Shown: positions 42,938-54,868, counted from the first letter of the stretch. The stretch is DNA of 64,000 bases from Leptodontidium sp. MPI-SDFR-AT-0119 (GCA_020726505.1 JAHLEZ010000001.1:6200001-6264000), one strand, 5' to 3'. Numbers and translations are program-made. The notes: a model not told the origin generated them from the letters alone.

Positions 42938-43212
42938 TGTTGGTATCTAACCAAGGTCCGATACCTGATATCAGGGTGACAAAGAATATAACAAGTGAAG
43001 TTTGATCAAGTATATTCCGTGTGTCCCTTTCGTACGAAAGGGAAAGCTACCTTAAATACATCAAGTACTAAACCCCGTAGCTCGTATAAGCATTACTCGT
43101 ACGAAACCAGGAGGCAAGGTATGAAACCAAGCTTCATCTCGGCCAGGAGAGACGACTATCTTTGGAAGCTGTCAGAGTAAGAGAATGCCCCTCAGCTAAG
43201 GCTATCCCAACA
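42938..43212 (-). repeat. Copia-1 LTR (5' LTR in element orientation)
   Basis: 275 bp, matching 35626-35900 throughout. It is followed on the right by the second copy of the TTATT target duplication. Confidence 0.93.
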
Positions 43213-44604
43213 TTATTAAACAAGATGCCACCTCAATTGTCCCTTAATTCTGATGAGAATTTATCTCTTCGTGAAGATATTTATAATTCTAATAATTTTA
43301 CCTTCACGCCATGTACCTTATCTAGTTATTATATATTAATCTCTTTTTTATAACAAGACGACGACCCTTTCGCCGATCCCGTATTAGTACTTGAACCGGA
43401 GTTATATCGTTCTCGCCTTTCTTCCCTAAGTACTTCTTTATTAACTACTAGTGGCCCTTCTAATAAATATTAGATATAGTAAAATTATAAAGTAACTAAG
43501 TTTATGAATTAGTAAAAGCAAAGTAATTAGGTTACTTTAATTACTAAAGAAGGGAATAGTTAGACAAAAATCAAGTGGATTAAGGAAAGGAAGGCTGAGG
43601 TTTAGTAACACTTCAATTAAGTAGCTCACAAATATACTAGAAAGCCAGCTATTATTTGTAAAACTTGTAACTTTGCTCTCACTTATCCTTATATTAAGCA
43701 AAGTGGGACAAAAAGTATAACTACATATATCGCTTCAGATAGCTGTAAGAGGGAAAAGCTTAGACGTGATCGAAGAAGTATAAGGCAAGATTAAATTAAT
43801 TTTAATACTAACTTAAAAAAGGTATATTATAAGATTAGTAAAAAAATTAGTAACTAATTATTATTAGAAAGCACTAAATCAAACTTTAGACGAAACAAAG
43901 AAGCTTTTTACACGATAATGTCTTTATATAATTATTTCGTTACGAGTACTATTTTAAGCAGTCAAAGACGAAGAATAACAAAAGCTTTATGTAATTCAAA
44001 ATCCTCTATTAAAACTACCATCTATAACAAAGGTCCGAAAGGAACTTGACTTAGAGGTCCAAGAAGTTCGAGAATTATTACTTAAAGATCTTCCGAAGGA
44101 TAGGAAGATTTCAATTTCTCTTGATTATTAGTCTAATATAAGACGGATGTCATTTATGTGTATCCTTGGCTCATTTATTATTAATTCGCTAGGAAGATAA
44201 GTCTTAAAACAAGTCATATTAGCATTTATATATCTTAAGGGTTATTATACTAAAAAAGACTTAGGTCGGAAAGTTAACGAAGTTTTATATGACTTAAACC
44301 TCTAAGATCGTATATACGCTATTACATTAGATAATGTATCTAAGAACGGGGTCCTTGTTGAAGAGCTTCATTTTCTTCTTAAAGAAGCGTTTAAAGGTAG
44401 ACACTTCTTAGGAGGTCGAGTTATATAAGTACTATGTATTATATATATAATATAACTTGTATTAAAAACATTTTTAGGACCTCGTCTTAGTCTATTAAAT
44501 GAGACGCTTGCTCGAAATTGGGATGCTATAACGGAGCTCCTAGAGATAGAAAGAATTAGAGTAGAAGATAAACAAGGGATTTCTGATCTTCTTGTAATTG
44601 TAAG

Positions 44605-44871
44605 TGTTAGTCCACAGGTCCCTGCATAAGCATACTTCGGTCTGGAAAAGGTGGTGCGGGTCAAAGTCAGGGGTCAGAGCCTAGCCGGACTAGTTTCGGT
44701 GGAGATTCGGTGGGGTTTCGTAATATATAATCTAGCTCTCCTCGCACTCTCTTAGAATAGTCACAGATTTTTGAACTAACTATTTATTACTTTATCACTA
44801 TACTCGCATTAGAATATATTCACACATGCGGCGTAGTATATAAACTAGTACTACACTGACACTAATTAGTG
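44605..44871 (+). repeat. Copia-2 5' LTR
   Basis: 267 bp. It aligns with 51895-52151 along its length, with transition-type differences that suggest RIP. Confidence 0.9.
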
Positions 44872-45182
44872 GCAAGCTTGTATCGTTAACCTTACTACAG
44901 ACAAAAAAGGTCTCAGGCTATAGAGCGGATTCTAGGCTTTAACTTAAGGAGTACTTCACTATATTTTCCTTAAAGGGCATTTTACCTTTTCTAGATCGTG
45001 GAGGGAAGGCAACTTCTCTCTTGAGACTCGATTAGGACGATTACACGTCAAAGAAGAGCTATCACAACACGACAGTTACTTTACGAAGACTATCAATTTA
45101 ATATCCTTAAATCCAGAACTTTAGACCTTCAAGAAACCTATCCGGGAACCCACCGGATCACTTACGAATCGAATCCGACACA

Positions 45183-48100
45183 ATGGCAAATACTTCGGCA
45201 GAGCTAAAGTTAACTCCGGAAACATTCAATAATACGGCAACACTAGATCTTAGTCCAATTTTCACGGGAAACGCAACAGTATACTCGCGAAGGTTCCGTG
45301 AGGCCTACTATAATAGCCATCTCAAGGGAGAATTCCTTTTCTAAGACTTTTAGGAGTATTTTAAGGATTAAACGGCAAACGAGTTTAAATTAATTAAGGT
45401 TATAAAACACATATACCTTAAGGACGACTTACGAGCCTTTAGTATATTTATACGACGAGGGAAGGGGACGAGGATAGCACACGCTTTAGTAGAAGTAGTG
45501 TAAGCTAAGGAGAATGTGTGGCCAGGAGACTAAGTAGAAATGTAAATTCAGAACTACCCCCGAATTGGTACTAAATTACATCCAGGAATCAGTCTCTCGC
45601 CTACTACTACTAATCCCAATAACACTTTAACAAAATCAACCTCCGATGTCTCCACAATACTAACTAGAGGTAGTTATCTATTCCGTGGAGGAAGATACTC
45701 CTTTAGAAGGGTCAAGAGTAAAGCTTATAGAGACGATTTAGCTATTAAGATCACTTAAGATCTCCCTTACTAAAGGAAATAAGGTCGAGGATTTATATAG
45801 TATAACCCCCCTACTTATAGTCCCAAAGAAGGAGTTCTCATTTACTCCTAAGAGGGATCCCCTAAGTAATCTCTACCCGTGGAGATTAAATAACTATACG
45901 TTACTAAATCCCACTCTACTACTAGCAATACACCCACGGGACGGGTCATTACTACTATTTGAGGTTCCTAGGACTACCGGACTACATACGGAGCCGATTT
46001 AATTATTATAGTATGTTATGAATCTATTGACCCCAGACTAGGCAAAATCGTTAGTAAACCTTACTAAGATGTACACCAAGGAGCTCTAATATAGCGGGGA
46101 CAAGGACTACCTAAATAAGAAGCTCTACATCTTCGCCGACTTGTGTCAAAGAGTATTAGTTAAGACTAAAGTCTAAAACCGAGCCTTTCCGTCGATACTA
46201 CGAGACAGAGCCAGTTCGTATTACTACTAGTACCTCTAAAATAAGGGGTACTCATTTGATAAGCTTGTCAGAACGACTCGCGAACACTTTAAGACGGAGG
46301 AGAGAGCTAATAAGTTCCTTAGTCGGTGGTTTAGTCTGACTTTCTCGTTATTTCAGGAGGAGCGTCACTAGAAGAGAAAGCCGGTGTTAACTTAATTAGA
46401 GAACTTCGCTAAAGAATTACAAAGTATTTAACTTGGCCTAAAGGACGACAATATACGGAACGATAAGACGCTCCGCGATAAGCTCGTGTAAGGAGTATTA
46501 GGGAACCCCCTCTTTAATATAGCCTTATTCAAGGCACCCCTTACCTTTCTTATATTAATAAATAGTCTTCGCTCCGCCGTCGGCGTTAAGGTAACTCATG
46601 GCTCGGGATCGAGGGTAGGCAAGTACTCCGGATCTAATCCGAATCGCCACTAATCCCACGTTATAGAAGGGACGGCTTATTACTCCGACCGCAGGATGAA
46701 ATTTTTTAGTAGAAATAAGCGTGGGGACAAGTTCCAGCTTATACTAGGCTACACAGGCTGTATTATCTACAAGAAAACAGACTACTATAGTAGTCGTCAC
46801 TCTAATAAAGAGCAGGTAGCGTTTAAGGCGAGATACTTCGTTACGCGTAAGGCCGAAGGAGTAAGAGCTACAAAAAAGACTTTCAGGAGTTACTTAGTTT
46901 ATATTAAGGGAATCGACCCCAATTCAGACTAGGACCGGACCACATCTGGACACTATTCAGAAGGTCACTAAGATACGGATTCAGACACTTCAATAGATAT
47001 TAACGATTCTTTAGAGAGCTCCGACGACGACAATAGTAATAGTACTACAAACTTTACGATTATATTTACAGTAAGTGAGGCACAGTATAATACACGGGAA
47101 GTTATGGGGCAACTTAAAGAGAGGAAGGCTACTTACATCTTAGAAAGCAAAATCAAGAGACCCACTCTTAGCGAGGCTTACATAACGTAGTAAACAGACA
47201 GATTCTTTTAAGGTCTACTAATTAACACAGGCGCGTCTAATAAAAACACGGGAGGACTTAACTAGCTGCGGGTATTACAGCGTATTCAAGATGTCAAGTT
47301 CGACACTAGTCAGGCGGGCTAGAGCCGGATCACATTCGGTGCCGGTTCGCGACCGTCCCTAAGAGTCGCCACTATTAATACCCCCGCTAGAGAAATAGAC
47401 TTTTAAATCGTGGACGTAGATATCCCGTTTCTGGTTTGCCTACAGTAGCTAGATACGCTTAACGCGTAATACGATAACCTGCGCAATGTCTTAATCTAAG
47501 GCAACAAGAAGCACTTAATTGTACGGAAACATAAGCATTTATAGTTACTTTTAGATCAACATCGTTAATTACTGGACACTTCTACCGGAACAATAAATAC
47601 ATGCCACCTAACTGAACCAGAAATACGTCAGCTTTATAGGCGTTTCGGACACCCTTCGGTAAGACGTCTTCAGCACCTACTAGATCAAGCTAGCCATGAG
47701 CATAACTCGGAAATTATATTAAGGGTCAAAGAGATGTGTAAGTATTGCCAGAAACATATAAATACTTTATATAAGTTCCGCTTTAAGTTATAAGACAACG
47801 TCGACTTTAATTATATAATCTACGTTAATATCGTAATATTTAGAGAACGATATGCCCTCTATATAGTAAATGAAGCAACGGGTTTTAATGCGGCGAAACT
47901 ACTCCGAAAAGCCCCCGGTTCAGCTACAGCTTAGGCTACCTTTAACGTATTCAAGTTAATATAAATTGACATATACCTTAGACCTCCGGATTTCGTCGTG
48001 TACGACTATAATACTAATTTCAATTCTGAGGAGTTTTAGAGTATACTTAGATTTGTGGGTAATACTCTTAAGCTAATACTTATTAAGGCATACTATTTAA

Positions 48101-50430
48101 TTAGCAAAGTTAAGCGATACTACCGCCTACTACGCCGTGCCTACGAAATCATCTCTAAAGAGCACCCTAAGTTAAGTAACAAAGACTAACTACAAATAAT
48201 AATAAAAGCAGTAAACGATATAGCTAAACCTAATAGGCTTATCTTTACACTGCTTGTCTTCGGCGTATACCCTAGAATAACGGAGTTAGACCCCCCAAAT
48301 CTGTTAGTCAAGTAACGTGCGGCTACAATCAGGAAAGCTATAAAGGAAGTACAGAAAATCTATGTTACACACAAAGTCAATGATACGTTAGCCACACAAA
48401 ACGGCCTTAGAACTACTTATATTTACGATTTCTACCTTAATAATTAGGTTCTAGTGTACTAGGAAGGTAAAGGATAGACAAGACCTTACGATTTCTTAGG
48501 CATTAAGGGAGAATCATATAGGATCAATATAGGAAATAAGAGAATACGTACGTTCTAATCGACTACAATTCGTCCCTTTAAAATAGACACCTTTAACATT
48601 AAATAACAAAAAGAAAACTTATTAGAGGATATTTATAAGTAACATCTAGGATCCTCGATTAGAAACGCCACCGAAATAGCACCGAATCTACCCCGAATCG
48701 CTGTCTAAATTCCATTTACAAAACACCTCCTAAACTTGCTAACTATTAATAACGATTATAATACTAAAGTGTTTCTAATTAAAAAGGAAACGAGAGACCG
48801 GGAGCTATCTATTAAACTTCGTGCTAAAGGGAAGATTATAGCACTTAGACTACTATTTTAATAGTCCTAAAGGACGGAATACGAAGTACTTATCAAAAGG
48901 GGTATTTTTGTACTTATCTATAAGGACGACCTTAAGGTAAGAGGCCACCGTATCTTTAAGTCAAGAATAGTAGACAAAGTTAAAGGCAAGGAGACGTTAG
49001 CTTTATATAAGAAGTTAAGACTAGTAATTTAATACTTTAACAACAAAGGTAAGAGAGAGATTTTGACTTAGTCTCTGATAATCTAACGATTTAGTTAGTG
49101 GTTACTTATTTTTTTAGCCGCTACTATTAAGCACTTAAATCGCCTCCGAAACTAGTCCGAATCTTATCTAACTATTAGGGACATTACTTAAGCTTACGTC
49201 TAAGTAGAGACAAGGCTTCTCCGGGATATTTTTATATAGCCACCAAAGGAAATTACAGGGGATTTCCCTCTTAGCATAGTATTTATAGTAATACTACTAT
49301 TATACAGTATACCTAAGTCCGGAAACTATTAGTTCAACATATACTACAAATATTATGTGGAGAACCTATAAATAGAGACATTAATATACGACTTATACTT
49401 ACTAATTAACACTAAGGAAAGCTATGACTTTAGAGTCGTAGGAATATAGACAGACGATACGTTAATTCTAGGAGATAAGGACTTCTTAGCAAGAGAGTAA
49501 AATGAAATCACTAAGGCTAGTTTTCTGACGAAGCTGATACGGGTACTACTCCCTACTGAAACTATTACGTTTAATAAGTGTACTATCTCTATAGACAAGG
49601 ACAGCCTCTATATGTTATAGAAAGGTCAGGGAGCAAGGCTAGAGCTAGTTGACGCAGGAAAAGAAGACTATAAGAAGGCCTATAGAGAGCAACGAGCTCG
49701 TGCGGCTTACCTTGCTACTATATGTCAGCCGGAAGCAACATTTGACCTCTTTGTCGCAGCGCAACACTAAGATCTAACAAAAGACGACGTTAAGGCCTTA
49801 AACCTACGCCTTAAATAGCAAATAAACAACTTAAAGAGAGGACTTTGATACGTATTAGTTAACTTACGGTTTACGAAGGTCTACGTTTTTATAGACGGTT
49901 CTTTTACTAATAATAAAGACTTAAGTTCATAGATAAGTTTTATATTAGTAATTAGTGCCGAAACAATAAGGGATACGCAATTCACCTTAACCGGTAATAT
50001 CGTATATACTAGTTCAACAAAATATAAGAGAGTAACTCGTGTAATGCTCACATCGAAGTTGTATATTATAATAGTTAACATTAATATATTAATCTCCCTT
50101 AGTACGACTATTAATATAGTGACTAATAAGCTTAATATCCCACGTCTTCTTACTGTTATTTGTACAGATTCTTTGTCCCTTTATAAGTGTATTGTCAAGC
50201 TTAGTACGACAAAAGAGAAGCGCCTAATAATCGATATTATAACTATTCGTCAATTATACGAGCGTAGAGAGCTAACGGAGGTTCGATAGATTAATGGCGC
50301 TAATAATCTTACTAATACTATAACGAAGAGTACTCCAAATAAGGCTCTTCGGGATTTTATTAACACTAATATTCTCACTATCAAAATGGAGGGTTAAGTT
50401 CAACGGTTAACCGGAGTTAATTTAGACTAG
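45183..50430 (+). pseudogene. Copia-2 gag-pol relic
   Basis: A plus-strand frame with many TAA/TAG stops. Readable parts: Gag start MANTSAELKLTPETFN, a zinc knuckle whose second and third Cys are now Tyr (46756-46800), a protease site reading INTGASN where Asp is expected (about 47218), integrase RRFGHPSVRRLQHLLDQA and ATGFNAAKLLRKA (47640-47920), RT with TDDTLILG (about 49455), RNase H VFIDGSFTNNKDLSS (about 49886) and ITKSTPNKALRDF (about 50320). A TAG at 50287-50289 replaces the Trp of the RWING motif seen in Copia-1. Loss of key residues means no activity. Confidence 0.9.
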
Positions 50431-51894
50431 TAACGGAGGGGTTTCTTACACTCGTTGATTTTTTTGTATATTTCCTTACAACGCTTATTTTGTTAATTCA
50501 TTACTTACGATTATTTTCATATTCAGTCAATTTGCGAAGTTAGAAACACACTCGATTTAGTTCTAAACACCCTCTAATTCAAAGCACCAACGGGCGGCCT
50601 TACGACGACACTCTAACAGGAACAAACCGCCAGTTTTACCGCAGGGGGCTACTCCCGTACAGTAGTATAAAGAAAGTGCCGCCACGAAGGACCTACCACG
50701 AAGCCAATCCGAAACAGGGCCGAATCCCCTACGCATATATATCAAGGAGAGGTTCTTCCTCCTCCCCCTCCTCCTCCCCCGCGCCATGGCGGCGACTTCG
50801 GCGGAGACGCTTAGTGGGAGCATCGTTCTCACCGCCGTCCTCCTTACCACGCTTAGTAGCAGCAGAGGAGGCGACAGTGAGGAGCTAGTTTAAGACTAGT
50901 ACCGTCTCCTATAGTACAAAGTGTTAATACTTAAGAGCCTCAATATTAAAAAGGAATAAGGGGGTTAACTTACTACTTGCGAGCTGGCCAGGCCAGCGAT
51001 TTCCCGGCGCATAGCGCGCGTTTCCTCCAATAACGCCAGCGACAACTCCCCAGCAGTCTTTAGTGCGCTAGTAGTAACAACTAATAATGCCAAATCAATT
51101 AATTCAGCGGTAACAACAATAGCTTCTTTATCTTTTGCCTCGAGGGCAATAACTAGACGAAGGTACTCCTCGGCTACAAACTAAGGGATTTATTACATAT
51201 TAGTACTTACATAGCCAAAGCACTTTCGGCGGTAATTCAGATAAGATTCAGAATAAGAAAAGAAATGGGAATACTTATTAAGTTACACCGGGACTTCTTC
51301 TCTACGCAATATACACATTTCTTACTCTTGGGATTATTAAAGGCGCATTCGTGGGATAAGTTCTTTACAAGGAGACGAACGCACTGAATGTAGCATTTGC
51401 GGTATACGAGGTCAAGCACTCCTGTGAGTATAGGTACAGGCACTATTTTCAGTTAGTACACTGTTTCCCCACCGAACTATCTCTAAAGAATATATTTACT
51501 TTTGGCTTGTCTATTTAATTTGATATAGTCTTCTCAGAAATGTCAGTTTTTAAGCTATATCAAGCGAATTCAAGGAAATCAGAAAGTAGTATACGTACAG
51601 TAGTTGTATGTGTATTTACTAAGGAGATTCTAAACCTTTAGGGGGAGGCGACACATATATATATATCTATCACGTTGTATAATACTAAGGGTTCCTATTG
51701 TTACTAATTCTCGCTTAACCTCGCTACTGCGCCCCGCCATATTCGGACCCCTTTCGGGGCACTTTCAGGACACTATCGAGCCGGAATTAGACGCTGTCAG
51801 ATACTCTGTCATTTTATCTATTATTTCTTATATATTACTTGTTGTTTACTTTTATATGTGTTAGAAATAGTTTTTCCAAAAGAAGTTTTGCCGG
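50431..51894. other. Copia-2 region between pol and the 3' LTR
   Basis: It holds the antisense cysteine-rich relic (50965-51443) and a GC-rich, CTCCTCC-rich stretch at 50560-50890 that is open in two frames (Arg/Ser-rich) but has no family signature. AT-rich, RIP-like DNA fills 51480-51894. Confidence 0.5.
50965..51443 (-). pseudogene. Antisense cysteine-rich accessory gene relic of Copia-2
   Basis: Minus strand, opposite to gag-pol, in the same place as the accessory gene of Copia-1. The first part (51443-51237) has a Cys array: KCYIQC, HEC, KKCVYCVEKKSRC, spaced much like the array in Copia-1. After a short AT-rich intron (GTAAGTACTAATATG donor side, CTTAG acceptor near 51181), a helical, coiled-coil-like tail follows: EEYLRLVIALEAKDKEAIVV, ALKTAGELSLALLEETRAMR, ending SSQVVS-stop at 50965. 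One further frame join around 51200-51237 is unclear. It is less RIP-damaged than the adjoining pol. Confidence 0.5.
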
Positions 51895-52151
51895 TGTTAG
51901 TCCACAAGTCTCTATATAAGTATACTTCGGTCTAGAAAAGGTAGTACAGGTCAAAGTCAAGGGTTAGAGCCTAGCCGGACTAGTTTCGGTGGAGATTCGG
52001 TAGGGTTTCGTAGTATATAGTCTGGCTCTCCTCGCACTCTCTTAGAATAGTCACAGATTTTTGAACCAACCATTTATTACTCTGTCACTATACTCGCATT
52101 AGAATATATTCACACATACGGCGTGGTACATGAACCGGTACTGCACCGACA
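51895..52151 (+). repeat. Copia-2 3' LTR
   Basis: 257 bp, TGTTAG...CCGACA, flanked on the right by the target duplication GTAAG. Confidence 0.9.
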
Positions 52152-53440
52152 GTAAGTACAAAATTCTTTTTTACTAATTTTTTTACTAAATCAAATTATA
52201 GGTTCGAAAGTTTGTTCTTTTTATAATATTAAGTCAATAACGCCGCACTACATTTTAATCTATATACAACTCGTTTATTGCAGCTAGAGATCTAGATATT
52301 CCTAAGCTCTTAGAGCTTATCTTAGACGTCAAAACTCGATAGGATTCTATATACCACATATTAACTCGATTCTTAAAATTGCGAAAAGCAATTAATCGGC
52401 ATTATTCTAAGTATCGCGAAGTAAGGATTTTCAAGCTATTTGACTTGAAATGGATATAAATAGAATGGACTTAGGATATTCTTCGCTTATTTTAGATGTT
52501 AATTATAAAGATAGGAGCAACTAAAACTCCTACGATTTAATACACATTTCAACTATTCGATCAGTTATATGAGCGTCTTAAAGAAGCACATCGACGTATT
52601 CGCGGATCTGAACTAGCGCAGTCTATAATACTCTCAGCTTAGAAGCTTGAACTTATGAAAGGGATTTCTGTTATAATAGTAAAACTTAATAAATACTTTA
52701 AGCGGATTTATACTATACAATTAAATATCTTTACTATTACTAGGATTTTGAACCTAGATCTCAAATTAGACGTGTTCGACTCCAACTATTCTTAATTACC
52801 TCTTATCTAAGGTAAAGATTAGAAAACATACTTCTAATAACAATTCGAGGAAGTATATCTTTAGGATTATTAGTCGATAAGTTTAATTTAAGAGAACCTT
52901 TCTATTATAATCAGGCGAAAAAAAGATCCTTTAAAACAGATCTTATCACGAAGGATAGTTAGTAGATTATTATCTCTAGAAGATATAATACTTAAGTAAT
53001 AAGGAAGTAATATATATAAGATTGAATAGTATTTTAATATGCGTAAGTCTCTTTTAAATCTTTACTAATTTTTTTACTAATCGTTTTTTAAGCTGCGAAT
53101 AATATACCTATCTTAGATTTCTGGCGTTTAATAGAAACATCTCTCCTTAGATTATCACGAATAGCACGCGATTTGCTTTGTACCCTTATTATAAGTACTG
53201 GAGTCGAACGAGTATTTAATCTTACTCGTGATATTTACTATTATTAACGTGGTTAACTTAAACTAAACACAATCTCTTAACTAATATTTCTTCTTTTTTA
53301 ATAATAAGAAGCGTAATTAGTAGTTAAGATAGAAACTAGCCTTCTTACTAATATTACTTCCACATTCGAAGATTTATCGCAAACAAAAGCACAAACACAA
53401 TTAGATCAATTACATAAAGATTATGATTAATAAGTAAATA

Positions 53441-54868
53441 AGGTGTTTGTTTAATATTAGGATTATTAGTATATTCTTAATATAAATAAACTATAATAAG
53501 ATCGCTTTCGTATAACGTGAATAATGACTTGGGATCAACGTGTTACTTATCGCACACACTTAACTTAATTATAAGCTTAAAGCTAAGATAAAGAAAATAG
53601 TAAGTATAATTCCTTAATTTACTAATTTTTTTACTAATTTAATTAATTAAATAGTCAATGAGGATAATAATGAAAGTAGTAATACTTTATATTAAAGTGA
53701 ATTAAACAATAAAGAAGGTACTTACGCTTCCTCGAATTACTAATAAATTTACTAATCCCTTAGTTTATCTTACTACACTTATTGAGATTCGAAATATCGA
53801 GGATTTCAAAAACTACGTCGACCTAATTTATATTACTTAAAGACATGTCACTTTAATAGGGAAAGAGTTTCCTACTCTTGTAATTCTTAGATATCTTTAT
53901 TTTATCTAGGAATATAATAATAACTTAGACTAAGAATACGAATTCGAAGAAACAATAAACGTATATAAATTCCTTCACAGTAACGATCAAAAGGCTATTA
54001 AGTTCAAGAGAGATACTATTAAAGTAGAACAAGAATGCGTTCGAGATCGAGGAACCGCTAGGATTATTGTGGAATCGGGGGATCTAGTAGCACGATAGCT
54101 CCTTATATATATTATTATATTGAAGCCCTTTTATTTCTTCTTTAGCCCGCCCCCTTAAGGCTATAACTTAGACGAGAAGTAATAGCAAGATCTTATTATA
54201 TAATAATAGTTACGGCGACAAAACGATTAGTCTGATACTATAGATTAGTTTTGGACAACTATACTTGGCCTTATACGATCATTACCCCCTGAGCTATTCG
54301 GAAGATCTATATAAGCTTTATTACTAAACGCTACCTCCAAATTAAGTACAATAGATAATACGCCTAAATTACCGTCTTTATTTACTATTAATACTAAAAC
54401 CTCTCAACTAGAACTTTTACGTTATCGCTGCGCTTTTCGATCTCCTTCGGAATCATTACTTTATAGTGATTGCGTAATTAAAGATACAGCAAAAGTACGA
54501 AAACGATTGTTCGTAGATCTTCTTAGTACACGTCGTTATAAAGATACTCGTCTTTAAGGGTTACTTTTAAAGAAGAATAATTCGATAACTCACAAAAGAA
54601 AAAGGTCTAAAGTAGAGTATCTTAAGAAGCCTAAAAAGAGAGGGAATACAAATGGGCAAAGAACTATAATCCGGGCTACTAATTGAGATATATAAGTCAC
54701 TCCAAGGACTTTTTACTATAGTAAGTAGTATAATAATCAGGTTAGGATTTATTTTCTTTGTTGTTAGTTACGTTAAAACGATTAGTAAAAAAATTAGTAA
54801 ATCAATTTCTCGTCAAAATTTCTAAATTAAGCGACCTAACAAATTTAATACTATAGACCCACTTTTAT
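53441..54868 (+). pseudogene. 3' end of the hAT-like element with further coding relics
   Basis: Plus-strand patches look protein-like: IEIRNIEDFKNYVDLIYIT and TLIGKEFPTLVILRYLYF (53785-53910), FKRDTIKVEQECVRDRGTAR (54000-54060), LRYRCAFRSPSESLLYSDCV and LFVDLLSTRRYKDTRL (54415-54560). They are interrupted by TAA/TAG. Paired TACTAAT words occur at about 53619, 53738 and (inverted) 54781. No family recognised. Confidence 0.35.

Larger units (their letters stand above)
35626..43212 (-). mobile_element. Copia-1: intact Ty1/copia LTR retrotransposon
   Basis: 7587 bp, with 275-bp LTRs (35626-35900 and 42938-43212) that look identical base for base, starting TG and ending CA. A perfect 5-bp target duplication TTATT lies at 35621-35625 and 43213-43217. 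One long gag-pol ORF runs on the minus strand, and an antisense cysteine-rich gene lies between pol and the 3' LTR. No RIP stops, in contrast to everything around it, so it inserted recently or escaped RIP. The element is saturated with CGTACG. It sits just upstream of the hAT transposase start codon. Confidence 0.95.
44605..52151 (+). mobile_element. Copia-2: RIP-ruined Ty1/copia retrotransposon
   Basis: About 7.5 kb, with LTRs of 267 bp (44605-44871) and 257 bp (51895-52151) starting TGTTAGTCCACA and ending CTGACA/CCGACA. They differ by many C-T/G-A changes. The target duplication GTAAG is perfect (44600-44604 and 52152-52156). Gag-pol relics run plus-strand from about 45183 to 50430, and an antisense cysteine-rich ORF follows. 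It belongs to the same lineage as Copia-1, judging by near-identical RNase H phrases (TTKEKRLIIDI, YERRELTEVR). It lacks the CGTACG saturation. Confidence 0.92.
43225..53440 (+). pseudogene. hAT transposase, RIP-damaged and split by Copia-2
   Basis: The N-terminal part (43225-44604) starts MPPQLSLNSDENLSLRED, then a BED-type finger (about 43590-43800: IICKTCNFALTYPYIKQSG ... ASDSCKREK), and later YAITLDNVSKNGVLVEELHF, where a catalytic-region Asp sits. The C-terminal part (52157-53440) carries the hAT dimerisation domain near 53140-53260 (LSRIARDLLCTLI, TGVERVFNLTRDIYYY). Several TAA/TAG stops interrupt conserved Trp/Gln positions. Copia-2 lies at 44605-52151, exactly at an intron donor. Introns contain paired TACTAAT words. 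Clearly non-functional in the form seen. Confidence 0.75.

Noticed and set aside
42938..43212. ORFs of 61 and 63 codons in each Copia-1 LTR
   Set aside because: They are duplicates inside LTR DNA, with no domain; terminal repeats explain both copies.
52740..52800. tRNA-like GTTCGA words in the AT-rich nest
   Set aside because: No cloverleaf arms could be paired around them; they lie inside the hAT relic.
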